A stretch of DNA of 64,000 nt from Paracoccaceae bacterium. Lineage in GTDB: Bacteria; Pseudomonadota; Alphaproteobacteria; Rhodobacterales; Rhodobacteraceae. The stretch spans positions 1-64,000 of the forward strand of contig JACKKD010000001.1 in assembly GCA_020637675.1 (NCBI GenBank), written 5' to 3'. Made by a program: the position numbers and the translations under genes. Positions 25,210-33,809 of this stretch are shown piece by piece (the stretch's first letter is position 1; each line of letters opens with the position of its first letter). The notes under the pieces were generated by a model, which made no database searches, was not told the DNA's origin, and was given only the letters and a program-made list of their open reading frames with translations.

Positions 25210-26775
25210 GTGATTCTTTCTCGGACTGTGGGCGCCGCGCTGGTGCTTGCCACGCTTCTGGCAGTCTTTGTCGCGCTGCGACCGCTCGTCCCGGTCGACG
25301 AGACGCGCTATCTTGCCGTCGCCTGGGAGATGCGGCTGTCGGGCGACTGGTTCCACCTGACGCGAAACTTCGAGATTTACGCGCACAAGCCGCCGCTGCT
25401 CTTCTGGGCGATCAACCTCGTCTGGGGTATCACGGGGGTGCACGAATTCCCCGCCCGACTTGTCGGACCCGCCTTCGGCGTGTCGCTGGCAGTCGCGGCG
25501 GCCGGCCTGGGCCGGCGCCTCTGGACGGGCGACGCGGGGATCGGCGCGCGCGCTGTGACGGTCCTCGCCGGCTTCACCGTCTTCCTGATCTATGCCAGCA
25601 CCACGATGTTCGACGCGATGCTGGGCCTCGCCGCGGTGCTGGGCGCGGCCGTGCTCTGGCGGATCGGCCAGGGCGGGGCAGGTCTGCGGCACTGGGTTGC
25701 GTTCGGCGGGGCGCTCGCCTTCGGGACGCTGGCCAAGGGGCCGGTCATCTTCGTCCATCTGCTTCCTGTGCTGCTCACGATGCGGCTCTGGGCACCGGTT
25801 CCGCCGCGGCTCCGGGATCAGCTTGCGGGTCTTGGGCTGGCGGTCGCGGCCGGACTCGCGATCGTTGGGCTCTGGCTCGTCCCGGCGCTTGTCGCAGGCA
25901 CGGCAGAGTTCCGGCGCGAGCTTCTCTGGACGCAGTCGGCTGCGCGCGTGGCCGGCGGGCTGGCCCATGACCGGCCAGTGTGGTTCTTTCTCGCCCTGCT
26001 GCCGATTCTTCTCTTTCCATGGGGATGGTCGGCGCGGCTCTGGCGCCGGATCGGCGAATGCGTCCGCGCGGACCCGGCCGCGCGCATGCTGGCGATCTGG
26101 GCGGTGTCGGCGGTCGTCCTGTTCTCGTTCATCTCGGGCAAGCAGACGCACTACCTGCTGCCCGAATACCCCGCTGTGGCCTTGCTCGTGGCGCGGGCCC
26201 TGCCGGGCCTCTACGGTGCCCGCGCGTGGCGCGCCGCGGCGCTGGTTCCCTTCGGCGCGGCACTTGCCGCTTGCGCCGTGGCGGCCGGGTTCGTGCCGGC
26301 CGCGCGCGACTTCGCCGCGGCTGCGCCCGGCTGGTTCCTCCCGGTCGTCGCGGTCGGATGCCTCGGGCTCGCGGTCGCGGTCCTGCTGCTGCCACGGCCC
26401 GCCAACGCTGCGCTCGCAGGCGCGGGCATGGCCCTTGCCGCGCACGTGTTTCTCGCTACGGGCGGGCTGACGAGCCAGTACGATAGCGCGGCCATCGTGG
26501 CCCGGATCGACACGGCGCGGGATCGGGGAATAGCGGTCGCCGCCATGACCTACAGCGCCGAGTTCAACTTCGGCGCGCGGCTTACGGCACCGGTCGCCAC
26601 GCCGAAGACACCCGCGGCCCTCAGGGACTGGAGCGTGGCGCACCCCGGCGGGCTTGTCCTCGGGCCGGTCGGGCGCGTGCCCGTCGATGTCCCGCCCGCC
26701 GAGACGATCCGTTACAACGGCCTCGATCTCGGTCTCTGGCCGGCCGGGACCGTCGCCGTCAGCGTTCGGGAATGA
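25210..26775 (+). CDS. GT-C glycosyltransferase, ArnT/PMT_2-like
   Basis: From GTG 25210 the product is 521 aa, with an N-terminal helix followed by the catalytic loop PVDETRYLAVAWEM (Asp-Glu pair) and the FEIYAHKPPLLFWAINLVWG block found in ArnT-like enzymes. About eleven more membrane helices follow. Such enzymes move a sugar from a polyprenyl phosphate carrier to lipid A or protein in the periplasmic face. I chose GTG 25210 (preceded by AGGCGGAG) because upstream codons lack membrane-protein character. A tiny out-of-frame reading frame (ATG 25190 to the TGA at 25211-25213) overlaps the start. The 3' end overlaps livM on the other strand by 17 bases. Confidence 0.83.
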   Translation: MILSRTVGAALVLATLLAVFVALRPLVPVDETRYLAVAWEMRLSGDWFHLTRNFEIYAHKPPLLFWAINLVWGITGVHEFPARLVGPAFGVSLAVAAAGLGRRLWTGDAGIGARAVTVLAGFTVFLIYASTTMFDAMLGLAAVLGAAVLWRIGQGGAGLRHWVAFGGALAFGTLAKGPVIFVHLLPVLLTMRLWAPVPPRLRDQLAGLGLAVAAGLAIVGLWLVPALVAGTAEFRRELLWTQSAARVAGGLAHDRPVWFFLALLPILLFPWGWSARLWRRIGECVRADPAARMLAIWAVSAVVLFSFISGKQTHYLLPEYPAVALLVARALPGLYGARAWRAAALVPFGAALAACAVAAGFVPAARDFAAAAPGWFLPVVAVGCLGLAVAVLLLPRPANAALAGAGMALAAHVFLATGGLTSQYDSAAIVARIDTARDRGIAVAAMTYSAEFNFGARLTAPVATPKTPAALRDWSVAHPGGLVLGPVGRVPVDVPPAETIRYNGLDLGLWPAGTVAVSVRE

Positions 26776-28054
26776 GCCCGCGCGGGCTGAAGCGGAGCAC
26801 GAGGAGCAGCACCAGCCCCATGGTCAGGAGCCGCATGTGGGCCGCGCTTTCCTGGAGGTGCGTCTTCAGCGTGCCATCGGCCATGCCGGCGGTGATGAAG
26901 TCCATCAGCGCATTGCCCCAGGGCTCGACCTTGATCCACAGGAACCAGATCAGGAAGCCGCCGAGCACCGCGCCCCAGTTGTTGCCCGAACCGCCGACGA
27001 TCACCATGACCCAGATGAGAAAGGTGAAGCGCAGGGGATTGTAGGTGCCGGGGGTGAGCTGGCTGTCGAGCGTGACGATCATCGCGCCGGCGAGCCCGCA
27101 GATCGCCGAGCCGAGGACGAAGATCTGCAAGTGCCGCCGTGTCACATCCTTGCCCATCGCCTCGGCCGCCGTCTCGTTGTCGCGGATTGCGCGCATCATC
27201 CGGCCCCAGGGCGAGTTCAGCGCCTTCTCCGACGCCCAGATGAGCGCGAGAAGGATCGCCGTGAAGAGCCCGGCATAAAGAAGCTTCACGACGATGGTCG
27301 AGGCCGTCACCGGGTCCGAGCCGAGGCCTGCGGCCCATTCGACGAAACCGGGGCTCCTCTGAAGATCGACTTCGTAGGGGACAGGGCGCGGAATCCCGAT
27401 GACGTTCTTCACGCCCCGTGCCAGCCAGTCTTCGTTCTTCATCACCGCGAGGATGATCTCGGCGATGCCGAGCGTGGCGATGGCAAGATAGTCCGAGCGG
27501 AGCCCGAGCGCCGTCTTGCCGACCGCCCAGGCCGCGCCCGCGGCGAGGAGCGCGCCGACCGGCCAGGAGAGGAGCACCGGCAGCCCGAGCCCGCCGATGT
27601 TCGAGTAGGTGGCCGGCGTGAAGGCCTCCACCACATCGACCGCGGGATCGAACAGCGCGCGGAAGAGGAAGAAGCCGCCGATCATCGTGACAAGAAGGGC
27701 GATGACCCGGACCGCCCCGGCGAGCCGCTTGTTCGCCAGGATGGCGAGCGCGATGACACCTGCCCCGACGAGAAGCGCGAAGATGATGCGGAAGGCCCCT
27801 GCGGCCGTCCAGACCTCGGTCACAGGCGGGGTCGCGATCAGGACGGGCGCGAGCCCGCCGAGCGCGACGAAGCCCATGACGCCGACGTTGAAGAGCCCGG
27901 CATAGCCCCATTGCATGTTCACGCCGAGCGCAAGGATGGCGGAAATCAGCCCCATGTTGACGATGCCGAGCGCGGTGTTCCAGCTCGCCGTCAGCCCCTC
28001 GCCGACGATGAGCGCCGCGACGAAGGCAAAGAGAAGCAGGTTGCGCGTGTTCAT
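26759..28054 (-). CDS. livM: Branched-chain amino acid ABC permease LivM
   Basis: The product is 431 aa with about ten membrane segments. LivM landmarks are NMGLISAILALGVNMQWGYA, then GLFNVGVMGFVALG, and MRAIRDNETAAEAMGKDVTR in the cytoplasmic loop. It pairs with LivH to form the channel. Its start overlaps the livH stop by four bases. Its stop overlaps the end of the convergent glycosyltransferase gene. Confidence 0.95.
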   Translation of the reverse strand: MNTRNLLLFAFVAALIVGEGLTASWNTALGIVNMGLISAILALGVNMQWGYAGLFNVGVMGFVALGGLAPVLIATPPVTEVWTAAGAFRIIFALLVGAGVIALAILANKRLAGAVRVIALLVTMIGGFFLFRALFDPAVDVVEAFTPATYSNIGGLGLPVLLSWPVGALLAAGAAWAVGKTALGLRSDYLAIATLGIAEIILAVMKNEDWLARGVKNVIGIPRPVPYEVDLQRSPGFVEWAAGLGSDPVTASTIVVKLLYAGLFTAILLALIWASEKALNSPWGRMMRAIRDNETAAEAMGKDVTRRHLQIFVLGSAICGLAGAMIVTLDSQLTPGTYNPLRFTFLIWVMVIVGGSGNNWGAVLGGFLIWFLWIKVEPWGNALMDFITAGMADGTLKTHLQESAAHMRLLTMGLVLLLVLRFSPRGLIPER

Positions 28055-29061
28055 ACCGCTTTCCCCTTGAAGAGGCCGGTGGGCTTGAAGAGGAGGACGA
28101 CGATCAGGATCGCGAAGGACACCGCGAACTTGTAGTCGGTGGAAAGAAGCTGTGCGAGGCCGTCAGGGGCAAGGCTTTCGGGCAGGACATAGGTCGCGAC
28201 CTTCTTCCAGGCATAGGTGAAGCCGACCTCCGAGAAGGCGATGAGGAATCCGCCGGCAATGGCGCCAAGCGGATTGCCGAGCCCGCCGACGATGGCGCTG
28301 GCGAAGATCGGCAGCAGGAGCTGGAAGTAGTTGAATGCCTTGAAGCTCTTGTCGAGTCCGTAGAGCGTGCCGGCGATCACCGCGAGTCCGGCCGAGATGA
28401 TCCAGGTGACCGCCACGACCTTCTCGGGATTGATGCCGGAGAGGAGCGCGAGGTCCTCGTTGTCGGAAAACGCCCGCATCGACTTTCCCGTGCGGGTCCG
28501 GTTCAGGAACCAGAAGAGAGCAGCGACGACGACGACGGCGGTGGCGATGGTCAGGGCCTGCGTGGACCGGAACGCGAGCCCCTCGGCGAGGCCCGTCGCC
28601 GCCTTGAAGTCGTTGGCGGTGATCAGGAACCGCGCACCGTCATCGAAGCGAATCTCGTCCACCCCGATGAGGAACCGCGTGAGGCCGTTCATGACGAACA
28701 TCACCCCCATCGCCACGATCACCAGGATCACCGGCGCGGCCTTCTGCTTGCGATAGAAACGATAGACGACGCGGTCGGTCAGAAGCACGAAGGCCGCGGT
28801 GACGGCGATGCCGAAGGGCAGCGCCAGGAGCGCCGTCGGGAGCGGGCCGAAATGCAGGCCCATCGACTGGAACCACCAGGTAAAGAGGATCACGAAGCCG
28901 GTGCCGAGCGCCATCGTGTCGCCATGCGCGAAGTTGGAGAACCTGAGGATGCCGTAGATCAGCGTCACGCCGAGGGCCCCGAGTGCCAGTTGCGCGCCGT
29001 AGGCCGTCGCCGGGATCACGACGAAGTTGAGAAGCGCGACGATCGCGTTGAGAAAATCCAT
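28051..29061 (-). CDS. livH: Branched-chain amino acid ABC permease LivH
   Basis: The product is 336 aa. It has LivH features: ALGALGVTLIYGILRFSNFA followed by HGD, and GLGNPLGAIAGGFLIAFSEV in the EAA-like loop. About eight membrane helices are present. It lies 64 bases after the unknown gene at 29126-29620 and is coupled to livM. It imports leucine, isoleucine or valine (or a related solute) with LivK. Confidence 0.95.
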   Translation of the reverse strand: MDFLNAIVALLNFVVIPATAYGAQLALGALGVTLIYGILRFSNFAHGDTMALGTGFVILFTWWFQSMGLHFGPLPTALLALPFGIAVTAAFVLLTDRVVYRFYRKQKAAPVILVIVAMGVMFVMNGLTRFLIGVDEIRFDDGARFLITANDFKAATGLAEGLAFRSTQALTIATAVVVVAALFWFLNRTRTGKSMRAFSDNEDLALLSGINPEKVVAVTWIISAGLAVIAGTLYGLDKSFKAFNYFQLLLPIFASAIVGGLGNPLGAIAGGFLIAFSEVGFTYAWKKVATYVLPESLAPDGLAQLLSTDYKFAVSFAILIVVLLFKPTGLFKGKAV

Positions 29062-29125
29062 CAGTCCTCTTTCCTGCGGATGCGGCGGATAGTCGGGCGG
29101 TCGGGGGCTTGGGATCGGCTCGTCA

Positions 29126-29620
29126 TCATCCCTCCGCGTTGCAGGTGCCGTGCCAGAGCGTCACCCGGTCGGTGGCAGATCGCATGTAGGTGAAGCGGCG
29201 GTTCTCGCGGTCGAGATAGAGCACCTCGGTCCCGGCGTCGAAGATCAGCGTCCGGCCGCGCTTGTAGACCACCACCTCCACCGCAGGGCCCGCGCCCGTC
29301 ATCACCGGTTCGGCCTCCCAGGGGTTCTCCACCCGGACATTGCGGTGCAGGAGCCCGTCGGTGCGGATCGTCTCCGGCAGTCCGAGCGCGTCGGAAGCGT
29401 CGACCGGCGGCGGATCGGCCTCGCAGCGGATGCCCCTGACGGTGCGGTCATCGGGAAGGATCGCGTCGGCGTGCGGCGGCACCGCCGTGTGCGTGCCGGC
29501 AAGGTCTTGAACCGGCGCCAGCCCTTCCGTTCCGCCAGCCGCGGGTGTCTCGGCCAGCGCGGCGGCGCCGGCCAGAAGGCCGCTCTTCAGTGCCACGCCG
29601 AGGACTGCAAGTCGGCCCAT
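29126..29620 (-). CDS. Secreted protein of unknown function inside the liv operon
   Basis: The product is 164 aa from ATG 29620, four bases after the livF stop. It has a signal peptide (MGRLAVLGVALKSGLLAGAA, cleaved after ALA). The mature part has three cysteines and a beta-rich C-terminus with FDAGTEVLYLDRENRRFTYM. I recognise no named domain. The placement between livF and livH in one co-directional operon suggests a periplasmic partner of the transporter. That is inference. The closely spaced start lacks a strong ribosome site, so it may be coupled to livF. Confidence 0.75.
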   Translation of the reverse strand: MGRLAVLGVALKSGLLAGAAALAETPAAGGTEGLAPVQDLAGTHTAVPPHADAILPDDRTVRGIRCEADPPPVDASDALGLPETIRTDGLLHRNVRVENPWEAEPVMTGAGPAVEVVVYKRGRTLIFDAGTEVLYLDRENRRFTYMRSATDRVTLWHGTCNAEG

Positions 29621-29624
29621 CGCC

Positions 29625-30452
29625 TCAGCCCCCCAGGAAGGTGCGACGAACATCCGGGTCGGCGAGAAGCGCCGCGCCGGTATCGGTGTAGCGGTTGGCG
29701 CCCTGGACGAGGACATAGCCCTTGTCGGCGATCTCCAGCGCCTGGCGGGCGTTCTGTTCGACCATCAGGATCGAGATGCCGGTGCGGGCGACCTCGATGA
29801 TCCGGTCGAAAAGCTCGTCCATGACGATGGGGGAGACGCCGGCGGTCGGTTCGTCGAGCATCAGGAGCTTCGGCTGGGTCATCAGCGCACGGCCGACGGC
29901 GACCTGCTGGCGCTGGCCGCCCGAAAGTTCCCCTGCCGGTTGGCGGCGCTTGTCCTTCAGGATGGGGAAGAGATCGAACACCTGCTCCATCGTCGCCCGG
30001 AAGTCGTCGCGGCGCAGGAAGGCCCCCATTTCGAGGTTTTCCTCGACCGACATCGACGGGAAGACGTTGTTGGTCTGCGGAACGAAGCCCATGCCCTTGG
30101 CGACGCGGTCCTGCGGGCTGAGATGGGTGATGTCCTCGCCGTCGAGCCTGACATGGCCGCCGCGGAGCCGGAGCATGCCGAAGACGGCCTTCATCGCGGT
30201 GGACTTGCCGGCGCCGTTCGGGCCGACGATGACCGCGATCTGGCCCTTCTCCACCGTCAGCGTGCAGTCGTGGAGGATGTCGGCCGCGCCGTAGCCGCCG
30301 GTCATGCCCTCGGCCGCGAGGAACGGGCCGCCGGGGGCGGGCAAGGCACTTCCGCCGCCCTCCGGATTGTCGATCGTTCCGCCACCGGCCTTTGTGATCG
30401 ACCGATCCTTGTTGCCGCGGTCGTCCCGGTAGGGGTTGTCGGACCTGGTCAT
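29625..30452 (-). CDS. livF: Branched-chain amino acid ABC ATPase LivF, with N-terminal extension
   Basis: The product is 275 aa, longer than the usual about 235. The first ~45 residues are a polar, Gly/Pro-rich extension (DRGNKDRSITKAGGGTIDNP). The cassette follows: Walker A VGPNGAGKST, signature LSGGQRQQ, Walker B LLMLDEPTAG, and the LivF-type 'MVEQNARQALEIADKGYVL'. The start overlaps the livG stop by four bases. The extension's role is unknown; an internal start is possible but would break the coupling. Confidence 0.93.
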   Translation of the reverse strand: MTRSDNPYRDDRGNKDRSITKAGGGTIDNPEGGGSALPAPGGPFLAAEGMTGGYGAADILHDCTLTVEKGQIAVIVGPNGAGKSTAMKAVFGMLRLRGGHVRLDGEDITHLSPQDRVAKGMGFVPQTNNVFPSMSVEENLEMGAFLRRDDFRATMEQVFDLFPILKDKRRQPAGELSGGQRQQVAVGRALMTQPKLLMLDEPTAGVSPIVMDELFDRIIEVARTGISILMVEQNARQALEIADKGYVLVQGANRYTDTGAALLADPDVRRTFLGG

Positions 30453-31249
30453 GCGCCGGCCTCCATCTGGGCCTCGGCCTTCACCTTGTTCTTCAGCCCG
30501 CGCCCCAGGTAGGCCTCGATCACCGCCTCGTTTTCCATGATATGGGCAGCCGAGCCCCTGGCCAGCACCTTGCCCTCGGCCATCACGATGACCGGGTCGC
30601 AGAGCCGGCCGATGAAATCCATGTCGTGCTCGATGACGCAGAAGGTGTAGCCGCGTTCCTTGTTCAGCCGCACGATCGCGTCGCCGATCGTGTTGAGAAG
30701 CGTCCGGTTCACGCCCGCGCCCACCTCGTCGAGGAAGACCACCTTCGCCTCGACCATCATCGTGCGGCCAAGCTCCAGAAGCTTCTTCTGGCCGCCTGAC
30801 AGGTTGCCCGCCCTTTCGTCCGCGAGATGGGAAATGGTCAGGAATTCAAGGACATCATCGGCCTTCTTCGCGAGAGCCGCGTCTTCCTCACGGATGCGGG
30901 CGCGATGGAACCAGGCGTTCCAGAGCGTCTCTCCCGACTGACCCGCCGGCACCATCATCAGGTTTTCCCGGACCGTCATCGAGGAAAACTCGTGCGCGAT
31001 CTGGAAGGTGCGCAGAAGCCCCTTGTGAAAGAGCGCGTGTGGAGGCAGCCCGGTGATGTCCTCGCCATCCATCACCACGCGCCCCGATGTCGGCGGATGG
31101 ACCCCGGCGATGACGTTGAAGAGCGTGGACTTGCCCGCGCCGTTCGGCCCTATGAGGCCGGTGATCGACCCGGTGGCGATCTCCAGAGATGCGCCGTCCA
31201 CGGCGCGGAATCCGCCGAAATGCTTGTGCAGATCCTCGACGATGATCAT
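30449..31249 (-). CDS. livG: Branched-chain amino acid ABC ATPase LivG
   Basis: The product is 266 aa with Walker A GPNGAGKSTLFN, signature LSGGQKKLLELGR, Walker B VVFLDEVGAGVN and the H-loop VIEHDMDFI. The 'LLRTFQIAHEF' segment is typical of LivG. The Walker B region carries EVGAG in place of the usual EPxAG. It pairs with LivF. Gene order is livK, hairpin, livG, livF, unknown, livH, livM, all on the minus strand. Confidence 0.95.
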   Translation of the reverse strand: MIIVEDLHKHFGGFRAVDGASLEIATGSITGLIGPNGAGKSTLFNVIAGVHPPTSGRVVMDGEDITGLPPHALFHKGLLRTFQIAHEFSSMTVRENLMMVPAGQSGETLWNAWFHRARIREEDAALAKKADDVLEFLTISHLADERAGNLSGGQKKLLELGRTMMVEAKVVFLDEVGAGVNRTLLNTIGDAIVRLNKERGYTFCVIEHDMDFIGRLCDPVIVMAEGKVLARGSAAHIMENEAVIEAYLGRGLKNKVKAEAQMEAGA

Positions 31250-31316
31250 GCAGTATCCCCACCTGGCGCGCGTGGCGTCTTGGAAACGCCCGCGAAGCTC
31301 TTGTTCTTATGTCGAA

Positions 31317-31346
31317 GAAGGCAGCCCGGTTGGTCGGGCTGCCTTC
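31317..31346 (-). terminator. Hairpin between livK and livG
   Basis: A perfect 12-bp stem (GAAGGCAGCCCG/CGGGCTGCCTTC) with a 6-base loop follows the livK stop. In the minus direction only a short pyrimidine stretch follows. It probably stabilises livK mRNA or partially terminates, so the binding protein is made in excess over the membrane parts. Confidence 0.75.
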
Positions 31347-31361
31347 CGCGTTCTTTGACGG

Positions 31362-32546
31362 TCAGCGGAACTTGACCGTCTCGTACTTGCCGTCCTTGAA
31401 CTCGATCTCGCGGTAGTTGCCGGCCGATTCACCCGGCCCGATGAGTTCGACCGCCGTCGCGCCCACGTAGTCGATGTCGGTGCCTGCGGCGATGAGGTCG
31501 AGTGCCTTGGCGAGTTCGCCCGGGAAGATCTGTTCGCCCGGGGCGTTCGCCACGTCCATGACCTTGCCGGCGAAGTCGGCCGACTTCGACGAGCCGGCGG
31601 CCTGCATCGCCAGCATGATGAGCGCCGCCGCGTCATAGCTTTCGGGTGCGAAGGCCGATGTGCCGTCGAAGCCCGCCGCCGCGGCCATCTCCTGGAACTT
31701 CGTCGCGCCGGGGCTGTCGGTGCCCGGATAGGCGCCGTAGGAGCCGTTCAGTTCCGCGCCGAAGTTTTCGTTCAGCTTCTCGCCGACCATGCCGTCCACG
31801 AAGTAGAAGGTGGAGAAGGCACCAGTATCGAGCGCGTTCCTGACGATGCCCGAGCCGCCCTGGTCGATGTAGCCGGCGACGACGAGCACATCGCCGCCTG
31901 CCGAGGCGAGTGCGCCGACCTCGGCCGAGTAGTCGGCCTTGCCGTCCTCATGCGCGGCCGAGATCGTGACCGTGCCGCCGGACTCTTCCCAGTTGCGCTG
32001 GATCGCCTCGGCCAGGCCCTTGCCGTAATCGTTGTTGGTGTAGGTGATGGCGATGGCGCTGACACCCTTTTCCTTCAGGATGTCGCGGACGATCTCGCCC
32101 TGGCGCGCATCCGACGGCGCCGTGCGGAAGAACAGGCCGTTGTCCTCGGCCGTCGAGAGCGCAGGAGACGTGGCGGAGGGCGAGATCATGACGATGCCGT
32201 TCGGCACCGCGATGTTGGCGAGGATCGCGCCGGTGACACCCGAGCAGTCGGCGCCCATGATGGCGTTGATCTTGTCGGTCGTGACAAGCCTTTCGGCCGC
32301 GGCGGTCGCGGCCGCCGCGTCGACGCAGGTGCTGTCGCCGCGGACGGAGGTCACGGTGGAACCGCCCAGCAGCTTGCCGGAATCGGTCACTTCCTTCATC
32401 GCCAGTTCGGCGCCCGTGCCCATCGCGGGCGTGATGGATTCCAGCGGCCCGGTGAAACCGAGGATCACGCCGATCTTGATGTCTTCCGCCCCGGCGGCAC
32501 CGGCCAGGAGGGCCGCCGCAGCGGTGGCAGCGAGAAGTTTCTTCAT
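31362..32546 (-). CDS. livK: Branched-chain amino acid ABC periplasmic binding protein LivK
   Basis: The product is 394 aa with a signal peptide (MKKLLAATAAAALLAGAAGA). The Leu/Ile/Val-binding fold is shown by IKIGVILGFTGPLESITPAM and AIAITYTNNDYGKGLAEAI. The start at 32546 follows GGGAG at good spacing; the longer frame upstream is not protein-like. Two cysteines (DSTCVDA and GADCSGV) match the family. It delivers the amino acid to LivHM. The exact ligand in this subfamily is not certain from sequence. Confidence 0.93.
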   Translation of the reverse strand: MKKLLAATAAAALLAGAAGAEDIKIGVILGFTGPLESITPAMGTGAELAMKEVTDSGKLLGGSTVTSVRGDSTCVDAAAATAAAERLVTTDKINAIMGADCSGVTGAILANIAVPNGIVMISPSATSPALSTAEDNGLFFRTAPSDARQGEIVRDILKEKGVSAIAITYTNNDYGKGLAEAIQRNWEESGGTVTISAAHEDGKADYSAEVGALASAGGDVLVVAGYIDQGGSGIVRNALDTGAFSTFYFVDGMVGEKLNENFGAELNGSYGAYPGTDSPGATKFQEMAAAAGFDGTSAFAPESYDAAALIMLAMQAAGSSKSADFAGKVMDVANAPGEQIFPGELAKALDLIAAGTDIDYVGATAVELIGPGESAGNYREIEFKDGKYETVKFR

Positions 32547-32713
32547 AAGGTCACTCCCTGTGTGGAACGTTGTCCTGTAGGGCAAACTAGAGGGAGCCGT
32601 CTGAAAAGAAAAGCCACTCGGTGGTGCTTCTGCCGGGTTCTGTCACGGGGATTTGGGTTGGTGGCCGCGCCATTGGTCTCTAACTTGCCTCTGCTGTTGC
32701 ATGGAGGGAACCA

Positions 32714-33805
32714 ATGCGAGCAACGCTGCTGGCTGCCGTCGTGCTGGCGTTCGTCCCTTGCGCGATGACGGCGGCCGAGGTTCAGACGGGTGCCGGCCGC
32801 GTGGTGGTCGAGCCCATGGCCACGGGCCTCGTCGAACCGTGGTCGCTTGCCTTCCTGCCCGAGGGCGGGTTTCTCGTGACCGAGCGCGACGGTCGGCTGA
32901 CGCGGGTGGACCCCGCGGGGGAACGCCACGCGGTCGCGGGCGTGCCGGTGGTCTTCGCGCGCGGGCAGGGCGGGCTTTTCGACGTGCTGCTGCCCCGCGA
33001 CTTTCCCGACCGGCGCGAGCTTTATCTCAGCTTCGCCAGGCCCCAGGACGGGGGCGCGGGCACGGCACTGGCCCGGGCGCGGCTCGACGGCGACCGGCTG
33101 GAGGATCTGGCCATCGTCTGGCAGATGCCGCCCGGCACCACGGGTGGCGTCCATTTCGGCGGGCGACTCGCCGAGGGGCCGGAGGGGGCGATCTACCTGA
33201 CGGTGGGCGAGCGCGGGGCCTTCGACCCGGCGCAGGACCTCGACGCGCTTATGGGCAAGGTGCTGCGGATGGACCGGGACGGACGCGCCTTGCCGGACAA
33301 TCCCTTCCCCGACCGCGCCGACGGCACGATCTGGAGCTACGGCCACCGCAACCCGCAGGGGCTTGCCTTCGACGCCGAGGGGCGGCTCTGGGAAAGCGAG
33401 CACGGGGCGATGGGCGGCGACGAGATCAACCTGATCGAACCGGGCGGGAACTACGGCTGGCCCGTCATCGCCTACGGGCGGCATTACAGCGGCGAAAGGA
33501 TCGGCCGCAGCACGGCGGGGGAGGGCGTGACGCAGCCCGCCCACTACTGGGATCCCTCGATCGCGCCCTCGGGCCACATGGTCTATTCCGGCAGGCTCTG
33601 GCCGGAGTGGGCTGGGGATCACTTCCTGGGCAGCCTGAAATTCGACTACGTGGCGCGCTTGGATCCCGAAAACGGCTGGGCGGAAGAGGTCATCCGCGCC
33701 GCCGAGACCGGCCGCGTCCGCGACATCCGCGAGGCGCCCGACGGCTCGATCTGGTTTCTCTCGGTCGACCGCGGCGCCGTCTTCCGGATGCGTCCGCAGG
33801 GCTGA
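32714..33805 (+). CDS. PQQ-dependent sugar dehydrogenase (soluble aldose dehydrogenase, YliI type)
   Basis: The product is 363 aa with a signal peptide (MRATLLAAVVLAFVPCAMTA). A six-bladed beta-propeller follows, with family blocks GLVEPWSLAFLPEGGFLVTE, GHRNPQGLAFD and GGNYGWPVIAYG. Family enzymes oxidise aldoses in the periplasm using PQQ, though some homologues have unknown activity. AGGGAACC lies before the ATG. It converges with the GlxA-type regulator gene, with only 4 bases between them. Confidence 0.88.
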   Translation: MRATLLAAVVLAFVPCAMTAAEVQTGAGRVVVEPMATGLVEPWSLAFLPEGGFLVTERDGRLTRVDPAGERHAVAGVPVVFARGQGGLFDVLLPRDFPDRRELYLSFARPQDGGAGTALARARLDGDRLEDLAIVWQMPPGTTGGVHFGGRLAEGPEGAIYLTVGERGAFDPAQDLDALMGKVLRMDRDGRALPDNPFPDRADGTIWSYGHRNPQGLAFDAEGRLWESEHGAMGGDEINLIEPGGNYGWPVIAYGRHYSGERIGRSTAGEGVTQPAHYWDPSIAPSGHMVYSGRLWPEWAGDHFLGSLKFDYVARLDPENGWAEEVIRAAETGRVRDIREAPDGSIWFLSVDRGAVFRMRPQG

Positions 33806-33809
33806 CCGC

